Shown here piece by piece: positions 47,201 to 55,460 of a stretch of DNA of 64,000 bases. The position numbers and the translations under genes are program-made. Numbering within the stretch: the first letter of the stretch is position 1; the number at the start of each line of letters is the position of its first letter. Under the pieces are notes generated by a model. That model searched no databases, was not told the DNA's origin, and saw only the letters and a list, made by a program, of their open reading frames with translations. The stretch is from Aliihoeflea sp. 40Bstr573 (lineage in GTDB: Bacteria > Pseudomonadota > Alphaproteobacteria > Rhizobiales > Rhizobiaceae), in NCBI RefSeq assembly GCF_024105655.1, contig NZ_JAAAMH010000004.1, positions 186,001 to 250,000 on the forward strand, written 5' to 3'.

Positions 47201-47816
47201 ATCAGGCGTTGGCGCCGTGATCGAGGCGGCGAACGAGCCGATCGAGTCACAGGGCTCGCCGATTTTCGCAGCGGATGCCGGGCCATCGCGCGCGCTCGAA
47301 CGCGGCTCGGCGATCCACCGGCTCCTGCAATCGCTGCCGGACGTGGCGGAGGACGAGCGCGAGGCGTCGGCGCGGCGCTATCTCGATCGCCTGGGCGAAG
47401 GCTGGAACAGCCAGGAACGCGACGGAATGTGGAGCCAGATCGCCGCGATCCTGGGCGATGAGGCGTTCGCCGGCGTGTTCGCTTCGGGTTCGAGGGCCGA
47501 GGTCTCCATCATGGGCCGGGTGACTGTCGGCGGCGCGGAGCGCGCAGTGTCAGGAAAGATCGACCGGCTGGTCGTCACCGACAGCGATGTACTGATCATC
47601 GACTACAAGACCAACCGCCCGCCGCCGCGAAGCCTTGGCGACGTACCGCCCGGCTATGTTGCGCAGCTCGCGCTCTATCGCGCGCTGTTGCAGCCGCTCT
47701 ATCCGAACCGACAGATCCGCGCGGCGCTGCTCTTCACCGAAGCCCCGGTACTGATCCACGTTCCAGGCGAGGACATGGATGCCAGCCTTGCCGGCATCGC
47801 GGCGCAGGCGTCCTAG
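44295..47816 (+). CDS. addA: AddA subunit of the AddAB helicase-nuclease
   Basis: This 1173-residue UvrD-type helicase with a RecB-family nuclease resects broken DNA for RecA loading. Walker A is SANAGSGKTHVLSQRV, motif II is ILLDEAQDTSPEQW, later helicase motifs include AVGDEKQSIYSFQGAEP and VMTAHASKGLEAPVVF-like MTAHASKGLEAPVVF. The nuclease site is IDRLVVTDSDVLIIDYKTNR near residue 1100. It ends four bases into the convergent RibD-like gene. Confidence 0.96.
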   Translation: MKSPFVVPESTILDQARASDPKNSAWVSANAGSGKTHVLSQRVIRLLLDGTDPSRILCLTYTRAAAANMSNRVFATLSSWTALDDTALAARIAEIDRRAPTHDRLIRARRLFAEALETPGGLKIQTIHAFCEAILHQFPLEANVAGHFELLDNQMEAALIAEARRSMIAGAAGGNEPELAEAFADILDISGEAGLESLLGAIVRRRDDLRSFIDEVAPEPENHMPLFAAFGFTGAETAEDVLASIWPDAHFGRSLAERFADRALAAGKVKAQQFADDLLAACDAGDAEACLQALRQTFLTKKGPVYEPRAIKPILAKGVAEHFAGFEEEFARMAAAVQGALDRAALLAMLKASRSALIVADWLIARYERLKSARGFLDFNDLIRRTASLLARQDAGAWVHYKLDKGIDHILLDEAQDTSPEQWRVVKRLADEFFAGETARQVERTVFAVGDEKQSIYSFQGAEPEAFAVSGREFATHVEAAERSFERVRLSHSFRSTQDVLSAVDLVFARPETRKGLTRDIEDIRHSAIRTDAPGQVEVWPSLAPQDVEAPDDWTQAIDHTSAPAAKLAELIAKTVAGWLAKGELIPDRNRRMTAGDVMVLVRKRGSFVHALSRELKNRHVPVAGADRLVLADHIAVQDLMAIGRFALQPEDDLSLAALLKSPIFGVSEERLMELAYRRKGSLYAAIRAEAESDVELKLVRDQLQVWRDEVGFMPAFEFYGRVLGRDAARARIVARLGPEAGDVVDEFLSFCLAAERSGAAGLEAVLALLDGGGPEIKREMDQSRGEVRIMTAHASKGLEAPVVFLVDSGAAPFSDSHLPTLMPFDPPRGLWQGPGFLWRTGVETNNGFARQIAAVVREKAEEEYRRLLYVGMTRAEDRLVVCGYHGKRAPADLTWHRMVSEALNDSEHSRAEPHPVSGDEIIVYRETPRRPMAVEMIEAGPPVEAPALPATLRAPVPAPPVLPRPLAPSGVGAVIEAANEPIESQGSPIFAADAGPSRALERGSAIHRLLQSLPDVAEDEREASARRYLDRLGEGWNSQERDGMWSQIAAILGDEAFAGVFASGSRAEVSIMGRVTVGGAERAVSGKIDRLVVTDSDVLIIDYKTNRPPPRSLGDVPPGYVAQLALYRALLQPLYPNRQIRAALLFTEAPVLIHVPGEDMDASLAGIAAQAS

Positions 47817-48634
47817 CCTTTCAGATCGCAGTCGATGATGATGTCGCTGCCGAGCCCATAGACTCGGGCGCGTGGTCGTTTGGCTTGCGCGAGCAGGGAC
47901 ACAGGGTTGGTCGTCAGGCCGGACGGGCCTGCGCCGATGATCAGCGGCGAGATGCCGACATGAAGCCGGTCGACCAGGTCCGCATCCATGAAGCGGCCGA
48001 TCGTCTTGCCGCCGCCCTCGATCATGATGCGCCTGAAGCCGCGCTCGATCAGCCCGGCCACGATCGACACCGCATCGAGACCCTCGGCGGATGACGCAAC
48101 CTTGATGGTTTCGACGCCGGCCGGCCGCTTCTGCTCGCATGCCTGGACGACGAGGCATCCCGCGCCGGTCAGCAGCGCCGCATCCTCGGAAAGACGGCCG
48201 CGCGGATCGATGACCACGCGCGCCGGGTTGTCGCCCTTGACGAGGCGGACCGTGAGGCGCGGATTGTCCTGAATCGCCGTGTTCGCACCGACGATGACGC
48301 AATCGGCAAGCGCCCGGCAGCGATGGAGATGCATGAGGCCCTCCGCTCCCGATACGTCCGCGGCGTCGCCGTCCACGGTGGCGACGCGGCCGTCGAGCGA
48401 CTGGCCGATCTGAGCGAAGACGAGCGGCCGGTCGTCGCGGCCAAGAAGCGGCGCGTAGAGTTTCCAGGCCGCGCTTTCGGCGGTGGTCCAGCCTGGTGAC
48501 GGGCGCGCAGCACCTGTTTTGCGCGCAGCCAGCAGCGTATTCCAGACGCGATCCGTGACCGCTGCGGCTGCAACTGGCATGTCGGCATCAGCTGGTGGAC
48601 GGTCTTCCGCCTTGATTCGCTCATGCTGGTTCAT
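47813..48634 (-). CDS. RibD C-terminal-type reductase (dihydrofolate-reductase-fold)
   Basis: This 273-residue protein has only the reductase half of RibD: VFAQIGQSLDGRVAT, CDAVIVGANTAI-like DCVIVGANTAIQDNPRL, RVVIDPRGRL, and MIEGGGKTIGRFMDADLVD. The deaminase domain is absent. RibD reductases act on a ribosylamino-pyrimidine with NADPH, and relatives act on pteridine-like substrates. ATG at 48634 overlaps the sulfatase gene end by 14 bases, so it is the last gene of the 51704-47813 operon. The N-terminal 60 residues are variable. Confidence 0.88.
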   Translation of the reverse strand: MNQHERIKAEDRPPADADMPVAAAAVTDRVWNTLLAARKTGAARPSPGWTTAESAAWKLYAPLLGRDDRPLVFAQIGQSLDGRVATVDGDAADVSGAEGLMHLHRCRALADCVIVGANTAIQDNPRLTVRLVKGDNPARVVIDPRGRLSEDAALLTGAGCLVVQACEQKRPAGVETIKVASSAEGLDAVSIVAGLIERGFRRIMIEGGGKTIGRFMDADLVDRLHVGISPLIIGAGPSGLTTNPVSLLAQAKRPRARVYGLGSDIIIDCDLKG

Positions 48635-50240
48635 CGCTGTCCGTTTCCCTTGGCTTCGGTGTCCCAAACGCATCGACGAAGCGCTTGCGGAACGCGTCCA
48701 TCCGCCAGACGGGTGCGCCGGGACCGGGAATCGCGCCTTCATCGAAAGACCAACCTTCAATTGAATCCAATGTGGCGCGATCGCCGATGAAGTGAACGGG
48801 CACGTCGCGATTTTCTTCGTCTCCCGAGACGAAGGTCGCGGGCTGATGGTCACCGAGAACGACGATCAGCGGTGCTGGACGGCCCTGCCGCTCCACGAAA
48901 GAGGCAATGGTGCGCAGCGTGTAGACGATCGACAGGCCAAATTGCGCGCGCACGCGGTCGTGATCGCGCCAGAGGGTTTCGGGGCTGTCGCCTGCGCGCG
49001 CCTGATCGTTGAAGATCGCGCCGTCGCCGATCGCGTCCCAGTCGACCAGTTCCGGAATGGGCGTCCATGGCGCGTGCGAGGAGATGAGCGCGATCTCGGC
49101 GAAGACGGGCCTGCGACCCGGCTGGTCCAGCACCAGCCTTTCCAAGGCCGAAAGCGTGTACTGGTCTGGCATCGTCACCCAGTTGAAGGGAAGGCCGCGA
49201 TAGCCAAGATCGTCCCTGGCGAGGATGCGGTCATAGCCGAAATAGCTCCCCTCCGGCCACGCCATGGTGATGGCGGGCATCACCGCCACGCTCTCCCAGC
49301 CGGCATCCGAGGCAAGTGCCATCAGCGATCTGCGCGAACTGGCGAGCATGGCGCGGTAGCGGCCCTGGCTGTCGATCCACAGGCCTGACAGGACGCTGGC
49401 ATGGGCAAGCCAGCTCTGGCCACCGACCATGGGTGCGGTCAGATAGGCGGATCGGACGTCGAGCCCGGCTTTCCTCGTGCTGGCTTCCAGTTCGGTCAGG
49501 GCCGCCTTGGTGGAGGCTTCGTAAAGAGGGTTTTCCAGCGTCGAGCGGCCATAGGATTCGACGAAGATCAGAAAGACGTCACGACCGGCGAGCCCTTGCA
49601 GAAGCGGTTCGTTGGGGTCGATGTCGTCCGAGCGGGCCTCGACCTCCAGGGCCGTGATTTCGGCCTGGGCAGAGCGCGCTGCTGTCACATGCACGGCGAG
49701 AAGCTCGGTTGATGCAGTCGACGCGCGGCCGGTCAGCACCAGCGCGCCGGCGAAGATGAGCAGGATTGCCAGTGTCGGAATGGTGCGGCGTGCGGAAATG
49801 CGCGCAAGAACGCCTGTCGCCCACCAGGTTGCGGCCATTGCCGCGACAAGAGTCACCACGCCCGCGAGAAGATAGCGGCTCGCTGCGGCTCCGCTCGTTC
49901 CGGTGGCCAGCATCCAGCCCGCATGCAGCAGCGGCAGATCATAGGCGAAGTTGAACGGCCGGTTGAGCGAGGCATGAAGACCGAGATCCGCGCATTTGAC
50001 CAGAAGCGCGATCCCGAGAAGCGCGGTAAAGAAGACGCGCAATGCGGACAGAACGCGACGGTTGCGCGGCACCGCGGCGAGCAGGCCCGCGATCAGCGCC
50101 AGTTCGACCGGAAACAGCGCAATATTGCCGAGATTGGCATCCTGCGGGCGCGACGGCATCGCAAGAATGGCAAAAACGAGCGCGCAGGCGGCGGCGACCG
50201 CCCCAAGGTGGGGCCGCTCAGACTGTCGCGCGGCGTGCAT
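48621..50240 (-). CDS. Membrane sulfatase/phosphoglycerol-transferase-superfamily protein
   Basis: This 539-residue protein has about five N-terminal membrane segments and a large periplasmic alkaline-phosphatase-superfamily domain. Metal-site motifs are visible: FLIFVESYGRSTL, GGQSWLAHASVLSG with a likely Ser nucleophile, and VVLGDHQPATF with Asp-His. The layout is that of LtaS/EptA-like enzymes that move phospho-headgroups from lipids. The true donor is unknown. ATG at 50240 is six bases after GGGAG and lies inside the FkbM gene end. Neighbouring CDP-alcohol transferase fits lipid headgroup work. Confidence 0.85.
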   Translation of the reverse strand: MHAARQSERPHLGAVAAACALVFAILAMPSRPQDANLGNIALFPVELALIAGLLAAVPRNRRVLSALRVFFTALLGIALLVKCADLGLHASLNRPFNFAYDLPLLHAGWMLATGTSGAAASRYLLAGVVTLVAAMAATWWATGVLARISARRTIPTLAILLIFAGALVLTGRASTASTELLAVHVTAARSAQAEITALEVEARSDDIDPNEPLLQGLAGRDVFLIFVESYGRSTLENPLYEASTKAALTELEASTRKAGLDVRSAYLTAPMVGGQSWLAHASVLSGLWIDSQGRYRAMLASSRRSLMALASDAGWESVAVMPAITMAWPEGSYFGYDRILARDDLGYRGLPFNWVTMPDQYTLSALERLVLDQPGRRPVFAEIALISSHAPWTPIPELVDWDAIGDGAIFNDQARAGDSPETLWRDHDRVRAQFGLSIVYTLRTIASFVERQGRPAPLIVVLGDHQPATFVSGDEENRDVPVHFIGDRATLDSIEGWSFDEGAIPGPGAPVWRMDAFRKRFVDAFGTPKPRETDSDEPA

Positions 50241-50961
50241 AGACATCTCCCGACCGACCCTCGTCGATCGTCGCAGCGACCAGTCGACGAATGGCAGCCC
50301 CGTCGACCCAGCCCGGCGACAGGAACTGCAGCCTCTCCCCGGTCATCAGGTTGAACTCGTAGCGGCCGAGATTTTCCAGCCGCGCGATGCAGGCCTCCGC
50401 CACGTCGGGCATCGACGGCAGGAACTCGAAGGCGAGCGCGCAAACCGGCCGGCTGAGCCCGGCAAGGACCTGATCTTCGAAACCTTCGACATCGATCTTG
50501 ATGAAGGCTGGTGCGCCATGGTCTGCGATCAGTGCGTCGAGCGTCGTCATCTCGATCTCGGTCGTCTCGTCCCAGACGACCGCGTCAAACCCGGCATCCC
50601 CCTTCACCGCGCTGCCGATATCTGCGCGCAGCGAGGAAACGGTTGGATGGAGACTCGACACCGACATGGACGAGGCGCCGTTTCGCGGCCCGACCGCAAG
50701 CGGCAGGACGGTGATATCGGCGGGAAGGGTGCGCTTCAGGAAGCGGTAGAAAAGCGGCTGCGGCTCCAAAGTCACGACCTTCGCCCCGGTGCGGCGCAGC
50801 GCGCGCGAACGGTTGCCTACATGGCCGCCGATGTCGAAGACGACATCGCCCGGCCCTGCGAACTGGCTGTAAAATCGTCCCGTCCGGCCGATCCTGTGAG
50901 GCCGCGAATAGTAGATGATCAGCGAGCGCGCGAGGCCAGCCGCGCTGCGCAGTCCGCTCAT
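50218..50961 (-). CDS. FkbM family SAM-dependent methyltransferase
   Basis: This 247-residue protein has a SAM-binding fold: GPGDVVFDIGGHVGNRSRAL, VVTLEPQPLFYRFL, and the FkbM signature FIKIDVEGFEDQVLAGL. FkbM-type enzymes O-methylate sugars or polyketides. ATG at 50961 overlaps the CDP-alcohol transferase stop by four bases. It overlaps the sulfatase gene by 23 bases. Its substrate is unknown; the operon suggests a lipid-linked or glycosylated compound. Confidence 0.9.
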   Translation of the reverse strand: MSGLRSAAGLARSLIIYYSRPHRIGRTGRFYSQFAGPGDVVFDIGGHVGNRSRALRRTGAKVVTLEPQPLFYRFLKRTLPADITVLPLAVGPRNGASSMSVSSLHPTVSSLRADIGSAVKGDAGFDAVVWDETTEIEMTTLDALIADHGAPAFIKIDVEGFEDQVLAGLSRPVCALAFEFLPSMPDVAEACIARLENLGRYEFNLMTGERLQFLSPGWVDGAAIRRLVAATIDEGRSGDVYARRATV

Positions 50962-51704
50962 GCCGGCACCGGCCGGCTGAGGAGATGGCGGATGTCGACG
51001 GCAAAGGAGCAGAAAAGAAGGCCGAGCGCGCTTGCGGCGATCCACACCGAATGCGGCGGCTCGATCTGTGGCAGCAGGAGCAATCCGAGCGCGGCGATCT
51101 GGATGACGCAGACGGCCTTTCGGCGCATCGACTCGGGCAGCGGTGCCTCGAGCTTGGGCGTCAGGCGGCCAGCGAAGAAGAAGGCATAACGCATCGCGCC
51201 GATGAGAAACACCCATGCGCCGGCCTTGCCGTTCGTGAAGGCGAGTGCCGACAGGACGAGGACGAAGAGCGCGTCGATCTCGAGATCGAACCTTGCACCG
51301 AACGTGGAAGCGAGACCGGTGCGGCGCGCCAGCCAGCCATCGACCCCGTCCAGTGCGAGGATGAGGAAAGCCAGCCCGCCGATGAGTAGCGCCGCGTCGC
51401 CGCTCGGTGCAGGCGCGAAAAGCGTCGCCGCGATAAGCGCGACGAGCCCCGCGCGGACGAGAGTGACTACATTTGCCGGACCAAAGGCCTCGTGCGGATG
51501 ACTGGCCCCGATGCGCGTGATGATGCACGCCGCGACGACGAGATAGAGAACGATGCTCGCCGCCCCCCAGCCCACGCCAAGAGCATCGAGCCCCATGGCA
51601 GCGAGTGCGGTCGCCGCACCGACGGCCTGGATCCAAAGACCGGCGCGCGCCGCAAGGCCGTGCGGCCAACCGAATCCTGCTGCCCGGGTCGATGTCGTCG
51701 TCAT
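50958..51704 (-). CDS. CDP-alcohol phosphatidyltransferase family protein
   Basis: This 248-residue integral membrane enzyme has six to seven hydrophobic segments. The catalytic CDP-alcohol motif is complete: DGWLARRTGLASTFGARFD followed by LEID (D-G-x2-A-R-x8-G-x3-D-x3-D). It would join an alcohol to a CDP-activated partner to make a phospholipid-type product. The identity of the alcohol is not visible. It is the first gene of the operon that continues with FkbM, sulfatase and RibD-like genes. Confidence 0.92.
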   Translation of the reverse strand: MTTTSTRAAGFGWPHGLAARAGLWIQAVGAATALAAMGLDALGVGWGAASIVLYLVVAACIITRIGASHPHEAFGPANVVTLVRAGLVALIAATLFAPAPSGDAALLIGGLAFLILALDGVDGWLARRTGLASTFGARFDLEIDALFVLVLSALAFTNGKAGAWVFLIGAMRYAFFFAGRLTPKLEAPLPESMRRKAVCVIQIAALGLLLLPQIEPPHSVWIAASALGLLFCSFAVDIRHLLSRPVPA

Positions 51705-51830
51705 GTCCTGCTCCCGATCGACGAGTATGCCGTGCCCTTTGCCGGCTGCAAGCCCGCTCTTTGCTCTAGACCTTTGACTTTGCTCAACACTGCGTCATTC
51801 TCTGGTCGTCCAATTGGATGAGATACGACG

Positions 51831-52382
51831 ATGGGCTACGATCGGATGTCCCGCATCCTGCATTGGCTGACCGCGCTGATCGTGATGGCGATGATCCCGG
51901 TCGGCCTCATCATGACCAATGTCGACGACCGCGCGATTCAGGACCCGCTCTTCATCTTCCACAAGAATGCCGGCGCACTGCTGATCGTTCTGCTCGCCCT
52001 GCGGCTGGTCTGGCGCGCCACGCACCGGGCGCCGCCCCTTCCCGACAGCCTGCCGACAATCCAGAAGTTCGCGGCGCGCGCGACGCATGTTGCACTCTAT
52101 CTTTTGCTGATCGTGATGGCGGTGAGCGGCTACGTCCGGGTCAGGGCTGGCGGCTTCCCGGTCGAGCTTCTCGATGCGATCGGCATGCCGAATTTCGTGC
52201 CGCGCGACGATGAATTGGCGCAGACGGCAAAAGCGATTCACGCCCGCGCCAAATTCGGCATCGGCCTTTTTATCGCGCTCCATGTCGCCGCGGCCGCCTA
52301 TCACGGCCTCATTCGCCGCGACGGCGTATTTTCGCGAATGTGGCCGCCTACGGCGCCGGCCTCGGCTGCGCGAGTTCCTTGA
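51831..52382 (+). CDS. Cytochrome b561 family protein
   Basis: This 183-residue membrane protein has four helices with histidines at expected places for two b-hemes (ILHWLTALIVMAM, IFHKNAGALLIVLLALRLVWR, ATHVALYLLLIVMAVSGY, ALHVAAAAYHGLI). The family passes electrons from quinol to periplasmic acceptors or superoxide. It converges on the reductase gene with a 35-base overlap and splits two minus-strand operons. The 126-base upstream gap has no clear motif. Confidence 0.92.
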   Translation: MGYDRMSRILHWLTALIVMAMIPVGLIMTNVDDRAIQDPLFIFHKNAGALLIVLLALRLVWRATHRAPPLPDSLPTIQKFAARATHVALYLLLIVMAVSGYVRVRAGGFPVELLDAIGMPNFVPRDDELAQTAKAIHARAKFGIGLFIALHVAAAAYHGLIRRDGVFSRMWPPTAPASAARVP

Positions 52383-53604
52383 GGCGCGGCGCGCCGGCTG
52401 CGATGTCGGCATCGGTCGGGTTGACGCCGGCGGCGAGCAGCCGGCGGGCGATCATGTGGTCGGCCGCGCGGTTGACCGAATCGACCGCCAGAAGCCGCGG
52501 TCCGGCAAAATGCCATACGGAGAACGCATTCTCCTCCGGGTTTCCCGAAAGCACGAAGCGATCGGCATCGAAGGACAGGCCTGCGGTCTGCAGTTTGATG
52601 TCGCCCTGGTCCGACCAGAACCAGGGAACGTCGCGATAGGGGCTGACCTTGCCGGTGATGGTGCGCGCAGCGTGCTTGGCCTGGTCGCTCGCATTCTGTA
52701 CCGATTCCAGACGCACCGGCCGCGCAGCGTGCCAGTGATGGAAGCTCGCCGCATCGCCGAGCGCAAGGATGCGCGGATCGGCGGTGCGCATCGCCTCGTC
52801 GACGACGATGCCGTTGGCGATTTCGAGCCCGGCATCGGCTGCCAGCTCCACATTCGGCACGACGCCGGTTCCCAGGATAACGAGATCGGCCGGCACGCGC
52901 GAGCCATCGGCGAGGCGTACGGCCTCGACGTGGCCGTTCGAGCCTTCCAGACCGGCGACGCCCGTCGCGACCCGAAGATCGATGCCCATTGCCCGCGCCC
53001 GGGCATCCGCATAGGCCGAGATGGCCGGCGCCACCGAGCGCCCGAGGACGCGCGGCGCCATTTCGAGAAGCGTGACGTGCTTGCCGAGACTGGCAAGCGT
53101 GTGGGCGATCTCCATGCCGATGAACCCGCCGCCGACCACCACGGCCGATTGCGCGGCTTCCGTCGCCTGCCGGATGCGGCCGGCATCTGCGAAGTTGCGA
53201 AGGGCAAAGACGCCGTCGAGCGTGAGATCGTCGATGGGCGGCAGGCGCGGGCGGGAGCCGGTCGCGAGAATGATGTGCGAAAACGGCATCGACGTGCCGT
53301 CGTCGAGCGCTACCGTGCCGGCCTGCCGGTCGATCGATGTGACGCGGCGGCCAAAGACGAGATCGACATCATTGTCGCGGTAGAAACTTTCCGGCCGCAG
53401 CATCTGCGATCCGCCGTCGGCCGTCTTGAGGAAGGTCTTTGACAAGGGTGGCTTGTGATAGGGCAGCTCGGTCTCGTCATTGACGAGCGCAATCCGGCCC
53501 GAAAAGCCCTCCTGCCGCAAACTTGCGGCCGTCTGCGACCCGCCATGCCCTGCACCGACGATGATGACCCGATCTTCCACGCGCGCTCCAATCCGCTCGC
53601 TCAC
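52348..53604 (-). CDS. FAD-dependent ferredoxin/rubredoxin reductase-like oxidoreductase
   Basis: This 418-residue protein has two dinucleotide folds: FAD loop RVIIVGAGHGGSQTAASLR and NAD(P)H loop SAVVVGGGFIGMEIAHTL. ILGTGVVPNVELA and ILALGDAASF belong to the pyridine nucleotide-disulfide oxidoreductase family without the redox disulfide, as in ferredoxin reductases of dioxygenases. The C-terminal reductase domain (VPWFWSDQGDIKLQTAGL) is typical. It starts with GTG at 53604, and no ferredoxin gene is adjacent. Confidence 0.92.
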   Translation of the reverse strand: MSERIGARVEDRVIIVGAGHGGSQTAASLRQEGFSGRIALVNDETELPYHKPPLSKTFLKTADGGSQMLRPESFYRDNDVDLVFGRRVTSIDRQAGTVALDDGTSMPFSHIILATGSRPRLPPIDDLTLDGVFALRNFADAGRIRQATEAAQSAVVVGGGFIGMEIAHTLASLGKHVTLLEMAPRVLGRSVAPAISAYADARARAMGIDLRVATGVAGLEGSNGHVEAVRLADGSRVPADLVILGTGVVPNVELAADAGLEIANGIVVDEAMRTADPRILALGDAASFHHWHAARPVRLESVQNASDQAKHAARTITGKVSPYRDVPWFWSDQGDIKLQTAGLSFDADRFVLSGNPEENAFSVWHFAGPRLLAVDSVNRAADHMIARRLLAAGVNPTDADIAAGAPRLKELAQPRPAP

Positions 53605-53655
53605 TTTGCCTGCTATGTGCGATGGGATGGCAGCATGTGCAAGGCGGCAACCGCC

Positions 53656-54417
53656 CTAGGCGGGCAGAGCCAGGACGTCGAGATGGCCAACCGTGCAACG
53701 GGTCGTCGGAGCGGCTTCGAGTCGGCGCTCGAGCCAGGCATCGGCCGATGCGACGCCGAGTTCGCGCGCGGCGTCCGCGATGCCGGTGACGAGCGCGCGC
53801 TGCAGTTCGCCCTCATCGCGACCGAGCCGCCATGGGCTTGCCGCCGTCGCAACGCCGTAGCCGCGCTCGCGCATCGCTTCGGCGAGATGGTATGCGCCTG
53901 AAGGACCGAGCGCGGCACCGAAGCCCTTGTCGCTGCGCTGATGCGTGTTGAATGCGGCTCGGACGGCTGCATCGTCCGCGTCAGCCGGGTCCCATTCAAG
54001 CACCCCGTCATAGCTCAGTGCGGCGTAGAGACCGATCCGGGATGCCGCTAGCCGGTCGGCGAGGGCATCGATCCATTCCGCGCTGGCAAGATCGAACAAT
54101 GCCGATGCGGTGACGAGCGCGGCGCCTTCGAGGGGGATTTGCGCGGTTCTGGTGAGGTCGAGTTCGACCGTCTCGATGGTTGGAGCGGACCGTCGCGCAG
54201 CCTCCCCGAGCAGCGCCGGATCGTGGTCGACCAGCCGCCAACGTGCGGGAACGGTCCCGATGGCCCGCAGGGTCGAGCCGGTGCCCGAGCCGAGGTCGAC
54301 GACCAAGGCAATTGGCCGCTGCGCGAGGAAGTCGCGAGCCTTGGCCAGCATCGACGAATCGCGCGCGGCGTTGTCGGCGCGTTCGCGAAGATCGAGCCAT
54401 GCGGTGGAAAAGCTCAT
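53656..54417 (-). CDS. Class I SAM-dependent methyltransferase
   Basis: This 253-residue protein has the SAM-binding signature VVDLGSGTGSTLRAIG, a following acidic end of strand 2 (LVDHDPALL) and the VTASALFDLASAEWIDAL region. It does not match a named family. The first codons overlap the glycosyltransferase stop as ATGA, so it is the last gene of the dehydrogenase-PTPS-glycosyltransferase operon. The substrate is probably the product of those genes (inference). Confidence 0.85.
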   Translation of the reverse strand: MSFSTAWLDLRERADNAARDSSMLAKARDFLAQRPIALVVDLGSGTGSTLRAIGTVPARWRLVDHDPALLGEAARRSAPTIETVELDLTRTAQIPLEGAALVTASALFDLASAEWIDALADRLAASRIGLYAALSYDGVLEWDPADADDAAVRAAFNTHQRSDKGFGAALGPSGAYHLAEAMRERGYGVATAASPWRLGRDEGELQRALVTGIADAARELGVASADAWLERRLEAAPTTRCTVGHLDVLALPA

Positions 54418-55460
54418 CGGCCGCTCTCCGTGAGTGCGCGGGCGACGATTGCCGTTGTGTCAGACCAGCGCGGTAGGCGTTCGGCGGCAAGGCGGGCGCC
54501 TTCTGCAGCGTCCTGATAGGTCGCGTCATCCGTGAGAAGCCGCCGCAATTCTTCCGCAAAGATGGTGGGATCGTCGGCGGGCACGAGGGCACCGGCCTCG
54601 GGCGGCACGACTTCGGGCACTGCGCCCACCGCGCAGCCGACCACGGGAAGGCCCGCAGCAAGCGCTTCGGCATAGGCCATGCCGTAGCCTTCGTGGCGGG
54701 TGGCGAGAACAAAAATTCCAGCTTGCGTATATTCCGGATCGAGATCGTTCAACGGGCCGGCAAAGTCGATCCGATTTTCCAAACCGGCATCCGCGATCAT
54801 CTGGTCGAGGCGCGCGCGCCATTCGCCGTCGCGCGAGGGGCCGATGAAGCGGGCCGTCCAGTCGAGATCGGCAATGAGAGCGAGGGCTCTTATGAGTACG
54901 TCGTGGCCTTTGCGCGGGACGATGGATGCGACGCACAAGAGGCGGGTCCGACTTCGTTTATCCGTAAGCAATGACTTACGCGATGTTCCCGGTGGCGCGA
55001 TGTGCAGATGCGAGGACGACACGCCGAAGTAATCCGCCAGCCGACGTCCCGTCGTTTCGCTCGTGCAGATGATCGCAGCCGCATGGCGCAGCGCTTCGCG
55101 TTCGTCCGCTTCGAACAGGGCCGCAGTCTGTGCGGGCAATCCTCCCTCGTCGGCAAGGGGATGATGGATCAGCGCGGCCAGCCGCAATCGTCCGGCATGG
55201 CGCGCGACCAGATCGGGAAGCCGCGCGAAGGCGAGCCCGTCAACCAGGACGAGGGCATCGTTCGGCAGCAGCGCAAGCGTTGCCTCGGCTGCGAGGCGGG
55301 TTTCGGTGTCCGTGTCGGGGTAACTGCCGGAAAGCGAGACGATGTCGACAGTCCAGCCCAGCTCGCGCAGTCCTGCCGCGATCTTGCGGTCGTAACCATA
55401 GCCACCGGTGGGTGTGTCTATGTCCCCCGGAACGATGAAATGCAGATGCGGCTTCGTCAC
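54414..55460 (-). CDS. Glycosyltransferase family 4
   Basis: This 348-residue cytosolic or membrane-associated protein has the GT-B fold. N-terminal HFIVPGDIDTPTGGYGYDRK is the acceptor-side loop. The C-terminal donor domain shows VASIVPRKGHDVLIRALAL and the sugar-nucleotide motif ATRHEGYGMAYAEALAAGLP (E-x7-E). Donor and acceptor are unknown. It overlaps the PTPS-like gene by four bases and the methyltransferase gene by four bases. Confidence 0.92.
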   Translation of the reverse strand: MTKPHLHFIVPGDIDTPTGGYGYDRKIAAGLRELGWTVDIVSLSGSYPDTDTETRLAAEATLALLPNDALVLVDGLAFARLPDLVARHAGRLRLAALIHHPLADEGGLPAQTAALFEADEREALRHAAAIICTSETTGRRLADYFGVSSSHLHIAPPGTSRKSLLTDKRSRTRLLCVASIVPRKGHDVLIRALALIADLDWTARFIGPSRDGEWRARLDQMIADAGLENRIDFAGPLNDLDPEYTQAGIFVLATRHEGYGMAYAEALAAGLPVVGCAVGAVPEVVPPEAGALVPADDPTIFAEELRRLLTDDATYQDAAEGARLAAERLPRWSDTTAIVARALTESGR

